This document shows, one piece after another, positions 1 through 8,423 of a DNA stretch of 64,000 nucleotides. The stretch spans positions 1 to 64,000 of the forward strand of contig NZ_JYIY01000065.1 of NCBI RefSeq assembly GCF_000956535.1. The letters run 5' to 3'. The stretch's first letter is position 1; the number at the start of each line of letters is the position of its first letter. Source of the stretch: Microbacterium ginsengisoli (GTDB lineage Bacteria > Actinomycetota > Actinomycetes > Actinomycetales > Microbacteriaceae). The notes beneath the pieces are model-generated. The model was not told where the DNA came from. It worked only from the letters and a program-made list of their open reading frames with translations, and did not search any database. The position numbers were made by a program, and so were the translations under genes.

Positions 1-1
1 C

Positions 2-127
2 AACCGGCTCAAGCAGTGGCGCGGCATCGCGATGCGCTCCGACAAGCTCCTCCGCAGCTACCGAGCCGCCGTCAGCCTCGCCGCGACGCTCATCTGGATC
101 AAATCAGACTTGATCAACACGGCCTAG
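2..127 (+). CDS. IS5-family transposase, C-terminal end (partial)
   Basis: The window opens inside an open frame ending at TAG 125-127. The readable 41 residues (NRLKQWRGIAMRSDKLLRSY, then RAAVSLAATLIWI and a short tail) match the C-terminus common to IS5/IS427-type DDE transposases, where the R-G-I-A-x-R-x-D-K and Y-x-A-x-x-L-A-x-x-x-I-W-I pattern is typical. The rest of the gene and the left end of the element lie outside the window, so whether it is intact cannot be judged. The right terminal inverted repeat should fall within about 30 bp after the stop, but it cannot be identified without the other end. Confidence 0.75.
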   Translation, partial: NRLKQWRGIAMRSDKLLRSYRAAVSLAATLIWIKSDLINTA

Positions 128-158
128 CTCTGCTCTATTGCGAGCGCATTCCGCCGCT

Positions 159-1193
159 TCACGCGTTCCTGGTTGGGACGAGTTCCAGTACGCGTGATGT
201 CCGCAGGCGCCACCGCAGGAAGGCGAGATTCAGTCGTGTGCGGCCGATGCCGCTCATCGGATCGAATCCGAGCGTGTCGGTGATGATCTCCACTCGATCC
301 GTCATGGTGCTGTGGTGCACGTGGGCGATACGGGCTGCCTCCCGCACGGACCCCGACCGAACCAGCGCATCGATCGTGATCGCGCCCCAGCGGTGCGACG
401 CGATGATCTCGACCGCCATCTGGTCTCCGTCATCGTGGCGGTCGTCAGGGAGGTCGGCGAGCATCTCAGCAAGTCCTCCGAGATCGTCGGCTCGACTATT
501 CTCATTGCTCGAGCCGTCGTGGAGACGGAGCGCGATCATCGCCGTGCGGAACGATCGATCCATCTCTTCGACCTGGGCAATCGATCCGATACCGACAGGC
601 GATGCCGCAGGTGCGGCGTCGATGTCCACGACGGCGGCGTGGACGGGGCCGAACGGCGTCGCGACGACATCCTCCGGTCCGCGTGGGTTTCGCGTCCAGG
701 TCGCGAACAGTGGGGCGACGACGATCCGGTACCGGGCGTTCGTCGCGAGACCGAGCCGGGCCGCAGCATCCCGTCGGTCGGTGGCGGAGGATCCTCGCTC
801 GAGCAACAGGGTCATGTCGCGTGGCGGCACCGCCGACGTGCGCTTTGTGTCGAGCCGGATCAGGAGTGCGAGCGCGAGTCGCTCGAGGATGATGGCATCC
901 AGTTCAGCCGTCTCGTCGGCAGGGTTCTCGATCCAGACCTCGACATCGTCCATGACGGGATGCGCGTGGATGGGAGCTCCGACCGGATCCATAGACCCAC
1001 CATGGGAATCGACGCGCGTCACCGCCGTTCCCCGTGCCAGGCAGACCGGCCGACCGGCCAGTGCTGCGGCGGCGGACAGCAGTCCGTGGACGCCGACGTC
1101 TCCGGCGATGAGTTCGTCGAAGCAGGCGATGACCCGCAGGCTCTGCGACGCGGCAGGATCGAGAGCTGTCAGGCGGCCAAGCAACTCCTGCAC
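159..1193 (-). CDS. PucR/CdaR-type helix-turn-helix regulator
   Basis: 344-residue protein, GTG start. The C-terminal ~55 residues (from about 285) are a PucR-type HTH: G-S-V-R-E-A-A-R-I-A-H-V-H-H-S-T-M is the recognition unit, followed by the family's L-G-F-D-P..G-R-T-R-L-N-L-A-F-L-R-W-R-L end. The long N-terminal part would be the sensing domain; its ligand is unknown. The gene is last in a same-strand row behind an esterase (43 bp gap) and a serine hydrolase, which suggests it regulates them (inference). Its stop lies about 30 bp from the transposase end, so the insertion sequence did not cut the coding region. Confidence 0.8.
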   Translation of the reverse strand: MQELLGRLTALDPAASQSLRVIACFDELIAGDVGVHGLLSAAAALAGRPVCLARGTAVTRVDSHGGSMDPVGAPIHAHPVMDDVEVWIENPADETAELDAIILERLALALLIRLDTKRTSAVPPRDMTLLLERGSSATDRRDAAARLGLATNARYRIVVAPLFATWTRNPRGPEDVVATPFGPVHAAVVDIDAAPAASPVGIGSIAQVEEMDRSFRTAMIALRLHDGSSNENSRADDLGGLAEMLADLPDDRHDDGDQMAVEIIASHRWGAITIDALVRSGSVREAARIAHVHHSTMTDRVEIITDTLGFDPMSGIGRTRLNLAFLRWRLRTSRVLELVPTRNA

Positions 1194-1236
1194 GATGAGA
1201 CTCCTTCGTCCGTGAGTCGATTATCGCCCGGTTGGG

Positions 1237-2190
1237 TCAGTCCACCAACATCCGACGGAGCCACGCGCGTCGAGCGGCGATCATGCGTCGTGAGATGCCG
1301 GCGTGCGGAGCGAAGATGTCGCACGCGTGAAAGGCGCCGGGCCAGACGTGCAGCTCTGCCTCGCCGCCCGCTGCCCAGATTCCGCGCGCGTAGTCGACCG
1401 CCTCGTCGCGAAAGATCTCCGCTGCGCCGACGTCGATGAATGCCGGGGGGAGCCCGCCCAGATCGTCCGATCGGGCAGGCGCGGCGTAGGTCGGGACGGG
1501 ACGGATGCTCCTGAGCAGGGCGGCCCAGCCCGTCTCGTTGCTGACGCGATCCCACACCCCGATCCCGTCGAAGATCGCTGTCGACGGTGTCGGCCTGTCA
1601 TCGAGCATCGGGTAGTCGAGCAGCTGCCCGCGGATCCTCGGGCCGTTTCGGTCGCGAGCGGCGAGCGTGACGGCCGCGGCGAGCCCGCCTCCGGCGCTTG
1701 CTCCTCCCACGACGATCCGGTCCGGCCGGATCCCGAGGTCGTCGGCGTGGTCGGCCATCCAGACGAGTCCCGCGTAGCAGTCGTTGAACGGCGCGGGATG
1801 CGGGTGCTCGGGCGCCAGACGGTACTCGATGGTGAGCACTCGGACACCCAGATCCTCAACCCAATCGAGTGCATCGTCGATGCCGCTGAACCGGTCGCCG
1901 AACATCATGCCGCCTGAATGGAGCAGATACACTGCGCCGCAGGGCCCTGATGCGTGCGTCGGCGAGATTATCGAGGCGTCTATACCGCCATCCGGGCCGG
2001 GGATGAGGAGATCGACGATCTCGATCTCCCGCCCTGAGAGCAGGTCTGCTCGGGGCGCTGAGGCGTACGACTGACGCATGAACGGGATCAGCTCCGGCGT
2101 GATGGTCGGCGGGAAGACCCCGCCGACCACCGCCAGAGCAGCTCTGAGCTCGGGATCGAACACGCGGCGTGGATCGGACATGACATTCAT
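1237..2190 (-). CDS. alpha/beta hydrolase, HSL-type esterase
   Basis: 317-residue alpha/beta hydrolase of the hormone-sensitive-lipase group. The oxyanion-hole motif is HSGG (residues 91-94), a variant of HGGG. The nucleophile is in GASAGG (Ser165). The downstream acid is probably the Asp in EIFRDE and the catalytic His is in GAFHACD near the C-terminus. Expected activity is hydrolysis of short- or medium-chain carboxyl esters; the substrate is unknown. No signal peptide is visible, so it is probably cytoplasmic. It starts 29 bp after the stop of the serine hydrolase and precedes the PucR-type regulator, so the three are likely cotranscribed. Confidence 0.87.
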   Translation of the reverse strand: MNVMSDPRRVFDPELRAALAVVGGVFPPTITPELIPFMRQSYASAPRADLLSGREIEIVDLLIPGPDGGIDASIISPTHASGPCGAVYLLHSGGMMFGDRFSGIDDALDWVEDLGVRVLTIEYRLAPEHPHPAPFNDCYAGLVWMADHADDLGIRPDRIVVGGASAGGGLAAAVTLAARDRNGPRIRGQLLDYPMLDDRPTPSTAIFDGIGVWDRVSNETGWAALLRSIRPVPTYAAPARSDDLGGLPPAFIDVGAAEIFRDEAVDYARGIWAAGGEAELHVWPGAFHACDIFAPHAGISRRMIAARRAWLRRMLVD

Positions 2191-2219
2191 TCGTACCAGC
2201 CGATCGTGCCCGCGACGGG

Positions 2220-3422
2220 TCAGACTTCGACGAACGCGTTATATGCCGCGGTCTCGAACTCGACGAAGTCGGTGAACGAAGGACCGTCTGCGAACGGGAG
2301 GATCTGCGTTGCCCAGTAGCCGCCGAAGCCGTTGTCGCGGTCGATCCAGTAGAAGAGATTGGCCAGACCCGCCCATCCGATGGCGCCGGACGGTCGGCCC
2401 GTCGGCCATGGGTCCTCGGTGTACTGGAACGTGTAGGACCAGGTTTTCTTGAGGCCGGGGAAGAACTCGGCGTCGTTGGAGAGCCATCCGATGACGCCGG
2501 GAAGCATCGTCACTTGCAGGTTGGCCGGCAGCTGGTTGGTGAATCCGAGATCGACCGATGCCGGAGACAGTACCTGCTCGCCCGATGCGCTGCGGCCCTC
2601 GTTGAGCCACATGCGGATGAACCTCAGATAGTCGGGCACCGTTGAGAACAGGCCGTGTCCACCGAAGTCGACCTCCGGGGTGACGGGAGCGGCGAAGTCG
2701 CTCGGCGTCAGGGTCCCGTCTGCTTCGCGTTGGTGGTGCCGGACTTGTCGCGCCCGCATGTCCCCCGTGGGGGAGAACGCGGAGTCGTTCATCCCGAGCG
2801 GGGCGAAGATCCGCTCCTGGAAGACCTCTCCGAGTCGCTTGCCGGTGATCCCCTCGACGACCTGCCCTGCCCAGTCGATGTTGCTGCCGTACTCCCACTT
2901 GGTTCCCGGATCGAACAGCAGCGGCGTTCGGAGTGCCGCTCGGGTGGCGGTCGCGACGCTGGGCTGGCCGTGCTCCTCGGCGAGCCGGTTGTACGTCTCG
3001 TTGAAGAAGTCGTAACCGAAGCCCGCGGTGTGGGTCAGCAGGTGGTGGGTAGTGATGTCACTGGCCGGTGCCCGCAGGATCGGCTGGCCCGCGGCGTCGA
3101 AGCCCTCGATGACCTGCAGCTCGCCGATGGCCGGGGCGTACTCCTTCGCGGGGGCGTCCAGGTCGAGGTCGCCCGACTCGACGAGCTGCAGGCACGCGGT
3201 TCCGGTGATGGCCTTCGTCGTCGACCAGATGTTGAAGACCGTGTCGGTGGTCATCGCGATGTCGGTCGAGAGATCACGAACACCGGATGCACCGAGGTAG
3301 ATGTCTGAGTTGCGATCGGTGACGCCGGCGACGACTCCCGGAACCCTCCCCTCGCCGGAGACCGGTCCCTGTGAAGCATTCTGCACGACGGCGTCGACGG
3401 CGGCAGCAAGGCTCTCGCTCAT
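2220..3422 (-). CDS. serine hydrolase, class C beta-lactamase-like (EstB type)
   Basis: 400-residue protein of the beta-lactamase/transpeptidase-like superfamily. S-T-T-K at residues 67-70 is the catalytic SxxK, and Y178 in EYGSN is the equivalent of the YxN tyrosine. The [14 protein letters not shown] stretch is typical of EstB esterases and 6-aminohexanoate-dimer-hydrolase relatives. No secretion signal is seen, which favours an intracellular esterase or amidase over a true beta-lactamase. ATG start with GAAGGGA upstream. First gene of the hydrolase-esterase-regulator row; a perfect inverted repeat lies just upstream and may be its operator. Confidence 0.85.
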   Translation of the reverse strand: MSESLAAAVDAVVQNASQGPVSGEGRVPGVVAGVTDRNSDIYLGASGVRDLSTDIAMTTDTVFNIWSTTKAITGTACLQLVESGDLDLDAPAKEYAPAIGELQVIEGFDAAGQPILRAPASDITTHHLLTHTAGFGYDFFNETYNRLAEEHGQPSVATATRAALRTPLLFDPGTKWEYGSNIDWAGQVVEGITGKRLGEVFQERIFAPLGMNDSAFSPTGDMRARQVRHHQREADGTLTPSDFAAPVTPEVDFGGHGLFSTVPDYLRFIRMWLNEGRSASGEQVLSPASVDLGFTNQLPANLQVTMLPGVIGWLSNDAEFFPGLKKTWSYTFQYTEDPWPTGRPSGAIGWAGLANLFYWIDRDNGFGGYWATQILPFADGPSFTDFVEFETAAYNAFVEV

Positions 3423-3440
3423 GAGATTCCCTTCGTAGAT

Positions 3441-3474
3441 GTTTCCACCTCGACCTCGTCGTTGAGGTGGAAAC
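3441..3474. promoter_or_regulatory. 11-bp perfect inverted repeat upstream of the serine hydrolase
   Basis: Arms GTTTCCACCTC (3441-3451) and GAGGTGGAAAC (3464-3474) are exact reverse complements separated by 12 bp. The repeat sits 19 bp before the serine-hydrolase start codon, a position suited to an operator overlapping the promoter or transcript start. No T-run follows on either strand, so a terminator is less likely. The PucR-type regulator at the end of the cluster is the obvious candidate ligand (inference). Confidence 0.55.
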
Positions 3475-3572
3475 TGTAGATTCGCACGGGCGTCGCGACT
3501 CCCGGTACCGACAACGCGTCGCCGATTCCCGTCCAGCTACCGACAGTTGGCGGGGCGCCGCAGTGCGGCCCA

Positions 3573-3848
3573 CTACCGGAGTGCTCTTGCCACGGTGTGC
3601 GGGCTGAAGCCTGTGACGCATGCGATGCTGTTGATTGACTGACCTGCCTCGCGCGCTCCCCGCGCGCGAGCGATGTCGTCGTCGCTCATCCGCCGGATGG
3701 TGAAGAAGCCTGCGTCCGTGAGGTACTTGCCCGCGGTCTGGCGTGTGATGCCGACAGCTTTCGCCGCGGTGGTGACGCTGCCAGTGTCGCGGTAGTGCGC
3801 AATGAGCGCCTCGATCTCGTCCGGCCGAAGCTGCCGGGCGCGCTTCAC
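3573..3848 (-). CDS. orphan double helix-turn-helix protein (resolvase C-terminal type)
   Basis: 91 residues that appear to hold two HTH units. The first is around residues 22-43 (GSVTTAAKAVGITRQTAGKY), the second at the C-terminus (SINSIACVTGFSPHTVARAL). This resembles the DNA-binding tail of actinobacterial serine recombinases, but no catalytic domain is encoded next to it. It may be a stand-alone DNA-binding protein or the remnant of a recombinase. ATG start; no partner gene is evident. The 150 bp on each side are non-coding apart from the inverted repeat and a terminator hairpin. Confidence 0.5.
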   Translation of the reverse strand: MKRARQLRPDEIEALIAHYRDTGSVTTAAKAVGITRQTAGKYLTDAGFFTIRRMSDDDIARARGAREAGQSINSIACVTGFSPHTVARALR

Positions 3849-3962
3849 CGCTGGCGCGCTGGCGCTCCTGCGCTCGAAGCCCGCGCCTTCCCGACCAGGC
3901 TATGTACCGGGGGAGCGCCGCCTGGTTGTATCGAGTAAACATGCAGTAGGTCCACCACACGC

Positions 3963-3991
3963 GAAGGGCTCCCGACCATCGGGAGCCCTTC
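3963..3991 (-). terminator. terminator hairpin downstream of the SDR gene
   Basis: GAAGGGCTCCCGA (3963-3975) and TCGGGAGCCCTTC (3979-3991) form a perfect 13-bp stem with a CCA loop, 13 bp beyond the stop of the SDR gene. No clear U-tract follows on the minus strand, which is common for actinobacterial terminators. Confidence 0.7.
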
Positions 3992-4004
3992 TTCGTTCCG
4001 TGGA

Positions 4005-5057
4005 TCAGGCGGCCGACCATCCGCCGTCGCTCGCGAGAACGACGCCGTTGACGTTCACACCGTCGTCGCTCAGCAGGAAGGTGATGGATGCCGCGAGCGC
4101 CTCGGCCTCCACGGCGCCCGGGATGAGCACCATCGCGGACTGCACACGTTCGGCGCCCAGAGGCGAGGCGAACGAGGCCTCGATGTTCGTGATCGTGGCG
4201 CCCGGTGCGACGGCGTTGACACGCAGGCCGCTCGGCCCGTACATGAACGCGCTCGACTTCGTGAGCCCCACCACTGCATGCTTCGAGGCGGTGTAGGCGG
4301 CGCCTGCGGCCGAGCCGCGGAGCGCGGCCTCGGAGGCGGTGTTCACGATCGCTCCCGATCCGCGCGCGACCATGCCGGGGATCACGGCACGCATGAGCTT
4401 CATCGTGCCCGTGACGTTGATCGCCATGACACGGTTCCACACCGCGTCGGTGAGCTCGCCCACGGGCGTCATGTCGTCCATGATGCCGGCGATGTTGGCG
4501 AGGCCGTCGACCGTGTTGCCCGCGGCGGCGATGATCGCGTCGACGCCCGCATCGTCGGTGATGTCGGCGACGATGGTCGTGACTGCGGCATCCGCATGTT
4601 CGCCGGCGAACTCCTCGAGACGCGGGGCGCTCACGTCGACGGCGATCACGTGGCCGCCCTCGCGCGCGATGCGCGAGGCGGTGGCGCGTCCGATGCCCGA
4701 GCCTGCACCGGTGACGATCACCGTCTTGCCGGCGAAGCGGCCTGCGTCGATCCGTTCGGTCCATGGTTCGACAGCGGGGACGGATGCCGCGGGCGGCGCG
4801 TCGGTGTCGATCGGTGCGGGTGCGCCCGCGGGCACTTCTCCCGATGCTGCGCGCCGCACGAGGTCATCCAGCATCTCCTGCGTGAACATTCCGCGGCTGA
4901 GCGGCACCAGGCGCTTGATGGCGAGCCGACGGACGGGCTTGAACACGTCGGGAGTCTGCCCGTTCTGAGCGAGCATCTCGGTGAGGATCGCGTTGCCCGC
5001 CGGGTCGGCGAGCCAGTCGGCAATGGAGGAGTTTGCGGTGAGCGTCGAGCCGGACAT
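4005..5057 (-). CDS. SDR-family NAD(P)-dependent oxidoreductase with N-terminal extension
   Basis: 350 residues. The Rossmann domain begins near residue 111 with TGAGSGIG (116-123); the NIAG motif is at 188-191 and the catalytic Ser242, Tyr255 and Lys259 (YTASK) are present, so a classical short-chain dehydrogenase/reductase is expected. The substrate is unknown. The first ~107 residues are not part of a normal SDR: they contain a helical region (ADPAGNAILTEMLAQ, then LSRGMFTQEMLDDLVRRA) and a Pro/Ala linker. A Shine-Dalgarno GAAAGGGGA precedes the ATG. The gene is divergent from a TetR regulator across a perfect palindrome and is likely its target. Confidence 0.87.
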   Translation of the reverse strand: MSGSTLTANSSIADWLADPAGNAILTEMLAQNGQTPDVFKPVRRLAIKRLVPLSRGMFTQEMLDDLVRRAASGEVPAGAPAPIDTDAPPAASVPAVEPWTERIDAGRFAGKTVIVTGAGSGIGRATASRIAREGGHVIAVDVSAPRLEEFAGEHADAAVTTIVADITDDAGVDAIIAAAGNTVDGLANIAGIMDDMTPVGELTDAVWNRVMAINVTGTMKLMRAVIPGMVARGSGAIVNTASEAALRGSAAGAAYTASKHAVVGLTKSSAFMYGPSGLRVNAVAPGATITNIEASFASPLGAERVQSAMVLIPGAVEAEALAASITFLLSDDGVNVNGVVLASDGGWSAA

Positions 5058-5070
5058 GGGGTCCCCTTTC

Positions 5071-5092
5071 TACCGGACAACTGTGTCCGGTA
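5071..5092. promoter_or_regulatory. TetR-type operator palindrome between SDR and tetR
   Basis: TACCGGACA (5071-5079), spacer ACTG, TGTCCGGTA (5084-5092): a perfect palindrome with 9-bp arms, lying in the 48 bp between two divergent starts. Its right end abuts the regulator's -10-like TAGGTT (5094-5099). It is ideally placed for the TetR protein to repress both genes. Confidence 0.8.
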
Positions 5093-5105
5093 TTAGGTTA
5101 TGCCC

Positions 5106-5693
5106 ATGTCGTCCTCCGCGAAAGATGCTGCTCGCCCCAATCGGGGACGCGCGGCCGGCCCGGCGAATCGAGCGGCACTTCTGGCTGCCGCGCGCGAGGT
5201 CTTCGGGGAGCAGGGACTCTCCGCGCCGCTGTCGGCGGTGGCCCGCCGGGCAGGGGTCGGCCAAGGCAGCCTCTATCGGCACTTCCCGACCCGCACGGCG
5301 CTCGCGGCTGCCGTGTTCGACGAGAACCTCGATGAGGTGGAGCAGTTCGTCGCGGCATCCGGCACCGGACTCACCGCCTTGTTCGACGTGGTCTGCGCTC
5401 AGGCCGTCGTCTCGACCGCGATGATCGACCTCGTCGAGGCAGACCGGCACGATCCCGACGTCGAGCGCCTCGGCGCGCGGTTCGCCGCGATCGTCGGACG
5501 CCTGGTGCTCACGGAGCGCGAGACGGGCGCACTCGCATCGCATGTCGACGTCGACGACGTGCTGCTGGCCGTCGGGATGATCGCGACGGTGCTGGCCCGC
5601 TCCGACGAGGACGAACGCGCGGCCCTCGCGACCCGCGGTCGGGCCATCTTCGCGCGGGCGTTCAGGCCCGCGGCGTCGTCAGACGCTCGATGA
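5106..5693 (+). CDS. TetR/AcrR-family transcriptional repressor
   Basis: 195 residues. The N-terminal TetR HTH runs from about residue 18 to 62, with RAALLAAAREVFGEQGL and the recognition part VGQGSLYRHFPTR. The C-terminal ligand domain is not diagnostic. The ATG at 5106 is preferred over the in-frame ATG at 5100 because TAGGTT at 5094-5099 lies exactly 6 bp upstream, matching the leaderless promoters elsewhere in this window. It is divergent from the SDR gene, with the palindromic operator in between, so autoregulation plus SDR repression is likely. The 3' end overlaps the convergent nucleoside hydrolase gene by 32 bp. Confidence 0.85.
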   Translation: MSSSAKDAARPNRGRAAGPANRAALLAAAREVFGEQGLSAPLSAVARRAGVGQGSLYRHFPTRTALAAAVFDENLDEVEQFVAASGTGLTALFDVVCAQAVVSTAMIDLVEADRHDPDVERLGARFAAIVGRLVLTERETGALASHVDVDDVLLAVGMIATVLARSDEDERAALATRGRAIFARAFRPAASSDAR

Positions 5694-6630
5694 GCACCGG
5701 CGCCAGTGCACGGTCGGTGTCGAGCACGATGCGCGTCGTCACGCCCGGGTGGTCGATGTAGCCCGTACGCGGCGCCCGCAGGTCGGCGATCGTCTGACCG
5801 CGCCCGGGACCATGGCCGGCATCGACCACCAGAGGAACGGCGGGTGCCACGGTGGGCGTCACGAGACCGATGGCGATCGCCGCCGCGAGGGGGTCGTGCA
5901 GCGCGCAGCTGCGCGTGCCGTAGAGGCCGACGTAGAAGTCGAAGTACAGGTCGAGGATGTCGCCGATCGCCCGTGCGAGAGGCAGCCCCGAGGCCAACAG
6001 CGCCGCCCGATCGTCCTCATCGAGACGGTGCTCGAGAGTCACGTCGAGCGGAACCAGGGTGAGCGGCCAGGATGCCTCGGCCACCTCGGCCGCGGCCTCG
6101 GCATCGTTGTAGATGTTCGCCTCCGCGACGGCGGTGATGTTTCCCGGAACGAGCGCCGCGCCCCCCATCGTGACGACGGAGGCGACGCGTTCGGGCAACG
6201 TCGGATCCGCACGCAGCGCCAGCGCGAGATTGGTGAGGGGACCCACCGTGACGACGACGAGCTCACCGGAGTGCGCGTGAGAAAGGTCGAGGAGGAGCTG
6301 CACGGCCGTGCGCGGGTCGGGCTCGATCGGGGACGTCGGCAGCACGACGTCTCCGACACCGTTGTGCCCGTGGATGTGAGGGACGCCGCCATCGTGCGCG
6401 TGGGAGAGATGGTCGTGGGCGCCTACGGCGACCGGCACGTCGTCGCGCGCCGCCAGAGCGAGCAGGTCGAGCGTGTTGCGGGCCGCCTGCGTCGAATCGA
6501 CGTTGCCGCTGACCGTGCCGATGCCGACCAGCGCGATCTCCGGCGATGCCAGCAGCAACGCGAGCGCCACGCTGTCGTCGACGCCCGTATCGCAGTCGAA
6601 GTAGACCGGGCGGGGACGTGCAGACGACAT
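5662..6630 (-). CDS. nucleoside hydrolase (inosine-uridine preferring type)
   Basis: 322 residues. The hallmark Ca-binding N-terminus YFDCDTGVDDSVALALLLAS (D-x-D-x-G-x-D-D) is intact, so it should cleave the N-glycosidic bond of ribonucleosides to give free base and ribose. Downstream, VTVGPLTNLALAL and the VTMGG motif also match the family. The start at MSSARPRP is chosen because it gives the canonical family N-terminus and has CGGAGAA upstream; a longer open frame would run into the divergent ribokinase gene. Pairing with a divergent ribokinase suggests that released ribose is phosphorylated by the neighbour. Confidence 0.9.
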   Translation of the reverse strand: MSSARPRPVYFDCDTGVDDSVALALLLASPEIALVGIGTVSGNVDSTQAARNTLDLLALAARDDVPVAVGAHDHLSHAHDGGVPHIHGHNGVGDVVLPTSPIEPDPRTAVQLLLDLSHAHSGELVVVTVGPLTNLALALRADPTLPERVASVVTMGGAALVPGNITAVAEANIYNDAEAAAEVAEASWPLTLVPLDVTLEHRLDEDDRAALLASGLPLARAIGDILDLYFDFYVGLYGTRSCALHDPLAAAIAIGLVTPTVAPAVPLVVDAGHGPGRGQTIADLRAPRTGYIDHPGVTTRIVLDTDRALAPVLIERLTTPRA

Positions 6631-6670
6631 GGTTCTCCGTTCGGACCACGCGCACGCGTAGCCTGGAGCG

Positions 6671-7552
6671 ATGCTAGACGCCGCAGATGTCGCCCGGATC
6701 ACACACCAGACGCGGTTGCTGGTGATCGGCAGCATCAACATCGACATCGTCGCCGATGTGGAACGTCTGCCTGCGGCGGGGGAGACGGTCGGAGGCGGGC
6801 GCCTGCGTCGATCGCCGGGCGGAAAGGGAGCCAATCAGGCCGCGGCGGCCGCGCGCCTCGGAGCCGCCACCGTGATGATCGGTGCGGTGGGCGACGACGC
6901 CGACGGGCGCGAGATGCGCGAGGCGCTGCGACAGGCCGGGGTGGATGTGTCCGCCGTCGGCACGAGTGTCGAGCCGACCGGCACGGCGCTGATCGCCGTC
7001 GACGCTGCGGGTGAGAACCAGATCGTCGTGTGCGCCGGGGCGAACGAGACGCTGACCGTGACGGACGAGGCGGTGGTGGCGGCATCCGTGATTCTCACCC
7101 AGCTGGAAATCCCTCTCGCCGTGATCGACCGGCTCGCATCCGAGGCAACCGGCTACCTCGCGATCAACGCTGCTCCCGCGCGCGCACTCAGCGGAGCCGC
7201 GATCGCGCGTGCGGACCTGGTGATCGTCAACGACAGCGAGTACGCGGCACTGCCCGCTCTGGCCACCGCACAGCGCGTCGTCGTGACGCACGGCGCCGGC
7301 GGTGCGTCATTGCTGGAGCGCGGAACCGAGATCGCGCGCGTGCCCGCCGAGCGCGTCACACCCGTCGACACCGTCGGCGCGGGAGACGCCTTCTGCGCCG
7401 CGGTGACGATCGCGCTCGCGGGCGGACTCGACGCGCACGTGGCGCTGACGCTCGCGTGCGCTGTCGGCGCGGACGCCGTGCGCGTGCGCGGAGCTCGCCC
7501 CGAGTTCGCACGCCTGGAGTCCTACGCCGAGCGGGTGAGCGCCGCGGTGTAG
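6671..7552 (+). CDS. rbsK: ribokinase (PfkB family)
   Basis: 293 residues. PfkB signature 1 is seen as GGKGANQAAAAARLGA and the catalytic signature 2 as DTVGAGDAFCAAV, with the aspartate base in GAGD. The N-terminal GSINIDIVADVERLP is typical of ribokinases. It should convert ribose to ribose 5-phosphate with ATP. The promoter TAGCCT (6659-6664) is 6 bp from the ATG, suggesting leaderless transcription. It is divergent from the nucleoside hydrolase, forming a nucleoside-salvage pair. The 3' end overlaps the next convergent gene by 31 bp. Confidence 0.9.
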   Translation: MLDAADVARITHQTRLLVIGSINIDIVADVERLPAAGETVGGGRLRRSPGGKGANQAAAAARLGAATVMIGAVGDDADGREMREALRQAGVDVSAVGTSVEPTGTALIAVDAAGENQIVVCAGANETLTVTDEAVVAASVILTQLEIPLAVIDRLASEATGYLAINAAPARALSGAAIARADLVIVNDSEYAALPALATAQRVVVTHGAGGASLLERGTEIARVPAERVTPVDTVGAGDAFCAAVTIALAGGLDAHVALTLACAVGADAVRVRGARPEFARLESYAERVSAAV

Positions 7553-8409
7553 TCCGCGTGCACCGCCAGGAGCGCGCCGCGAATCTCGTCCGCCCGTGCG
7601 GTGAAGGCGCGCTGGGCGCTCACATACGCCGCCTTGCCGTCGGGCGTCTCGATGCGCACGGGCTCGTACCCCCAGTCGCCGAGGTCGTACGGCGAGGCGC
7701 GCATGTCGAGTTCGCGGATGTCGCGGGCGAGCTCGAACGCATCTAGCAGCACCTCACCCGGCACGAGCGGACCGAGCTTGATCGCCCACTTGTAGAGGTC
7801 CATGTTGACGTGCAGGCACCCCGGCTGGTCGAAATCGCGCTGCATCTCCCGCGTCGGCCGGTGAGCGTTACGGGGCAGTGCCGCGGGTGTGAAGAAGCGC
7901 ACCGCGTCGACGTGCGAGCACTGCAGAACGGATGCCTCCACCACGGCGTCGGTGCCGGCGGACCCCAGCCGCAGCGGTACCTCATGACGCGTCTCGGGCG
8001 CTCGGTAGACCATCGCCCATTCGTGGAGGCCGAAGCAACCGTACATGCCGCGACGGGAGTGCACGGCCGTGAGCAGATCACCGACTCGTGCGATCAGGTC
8101 ACCGTGGGACTCGGCGAGAGCAACGGCGTGCACAGCGCTGACCCCGTCGTCCGTGCGGTAGTGACGCCACTGCGCGCGAACGCCGTCGGGATCCGCGAGT
8201 GCGACGCCGATGCCGGGGTGCCAGCGGCGCAGCACCGCAGGCTTGTAGCCGTAGTAGGTGAAGAGGAAGTCCTCGACGGGATGCTTCTCGCCGCGCGCCT
8301 TGCGCGCGCGATGCGCGGACGTCAGAGCGTCGGCACGGGCGGCATGAGCCGACTCGAGCGCATGCCAGACGGGCGGGGCCAGTGGCGCGGCATCCGTCTG
8401 AAGGGTCAC
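7522..8409 (-). CDS. conserved actinobacterial protein, often labelled 3-methyladenine DNA glycosylase
   Basis: 295 residues. Recognisable conserved blocks are HPVEDFLFTYYGYKPAVLRR, the CFGLHEWAMVYR stretch and CLHVNMDLYKWA. Homologues in Microbacteriaceae are commonly named 3-methyladenine DNA glycosylase, but I see no helix-hairpin-helix glycosylase motif, so that name is weakly supported. The GTG at 8409 is chosen because TATCCT lies exactly 6 bp upstream (leaderless) and the conserved sequence begins soon after. It lies 14 bp downstream of the SRAP gene on the same strand, which makes a link to DNA damage plausible. Confidence 0.7.
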   Translation of the reverse strand: MTLQTDAAPLAPPVWHALESAHAARADALTSAHRARKARGEKHPVEDFLFTYYGYKPAVLRRWHPGIGVALADPDGVRAQWRHYRTDDGVSAVHAVALAESHGDLIARVGDLLTAVHSRRGMYGCFGLHEWAMVYRAPETRHEVPLRLGSAGTDAVVEASVLQCSHVDAVRFFTPAALPRNAHRPTREMQRDFDQPGCLHVNMDLYKWAIKLGPLVPGEVLLDAFELARDIRELDMRASPYDLGDWGYEPVRIETPDGKAAYVSAQRAFTARADEIRGALLAVHADYTAALTRSA

Positions 8410-8423
8410 CGCACGAGGATACG

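Noticed and set aside
3274-4764. 496-codon minus frame overlapping the SDR and orphan HTH genes
   Set aside because: The translation is an Arg/His-rich shadow with no motif and would conflict with the SDR gene, which has a complete catalytic set and its own SD and operator.
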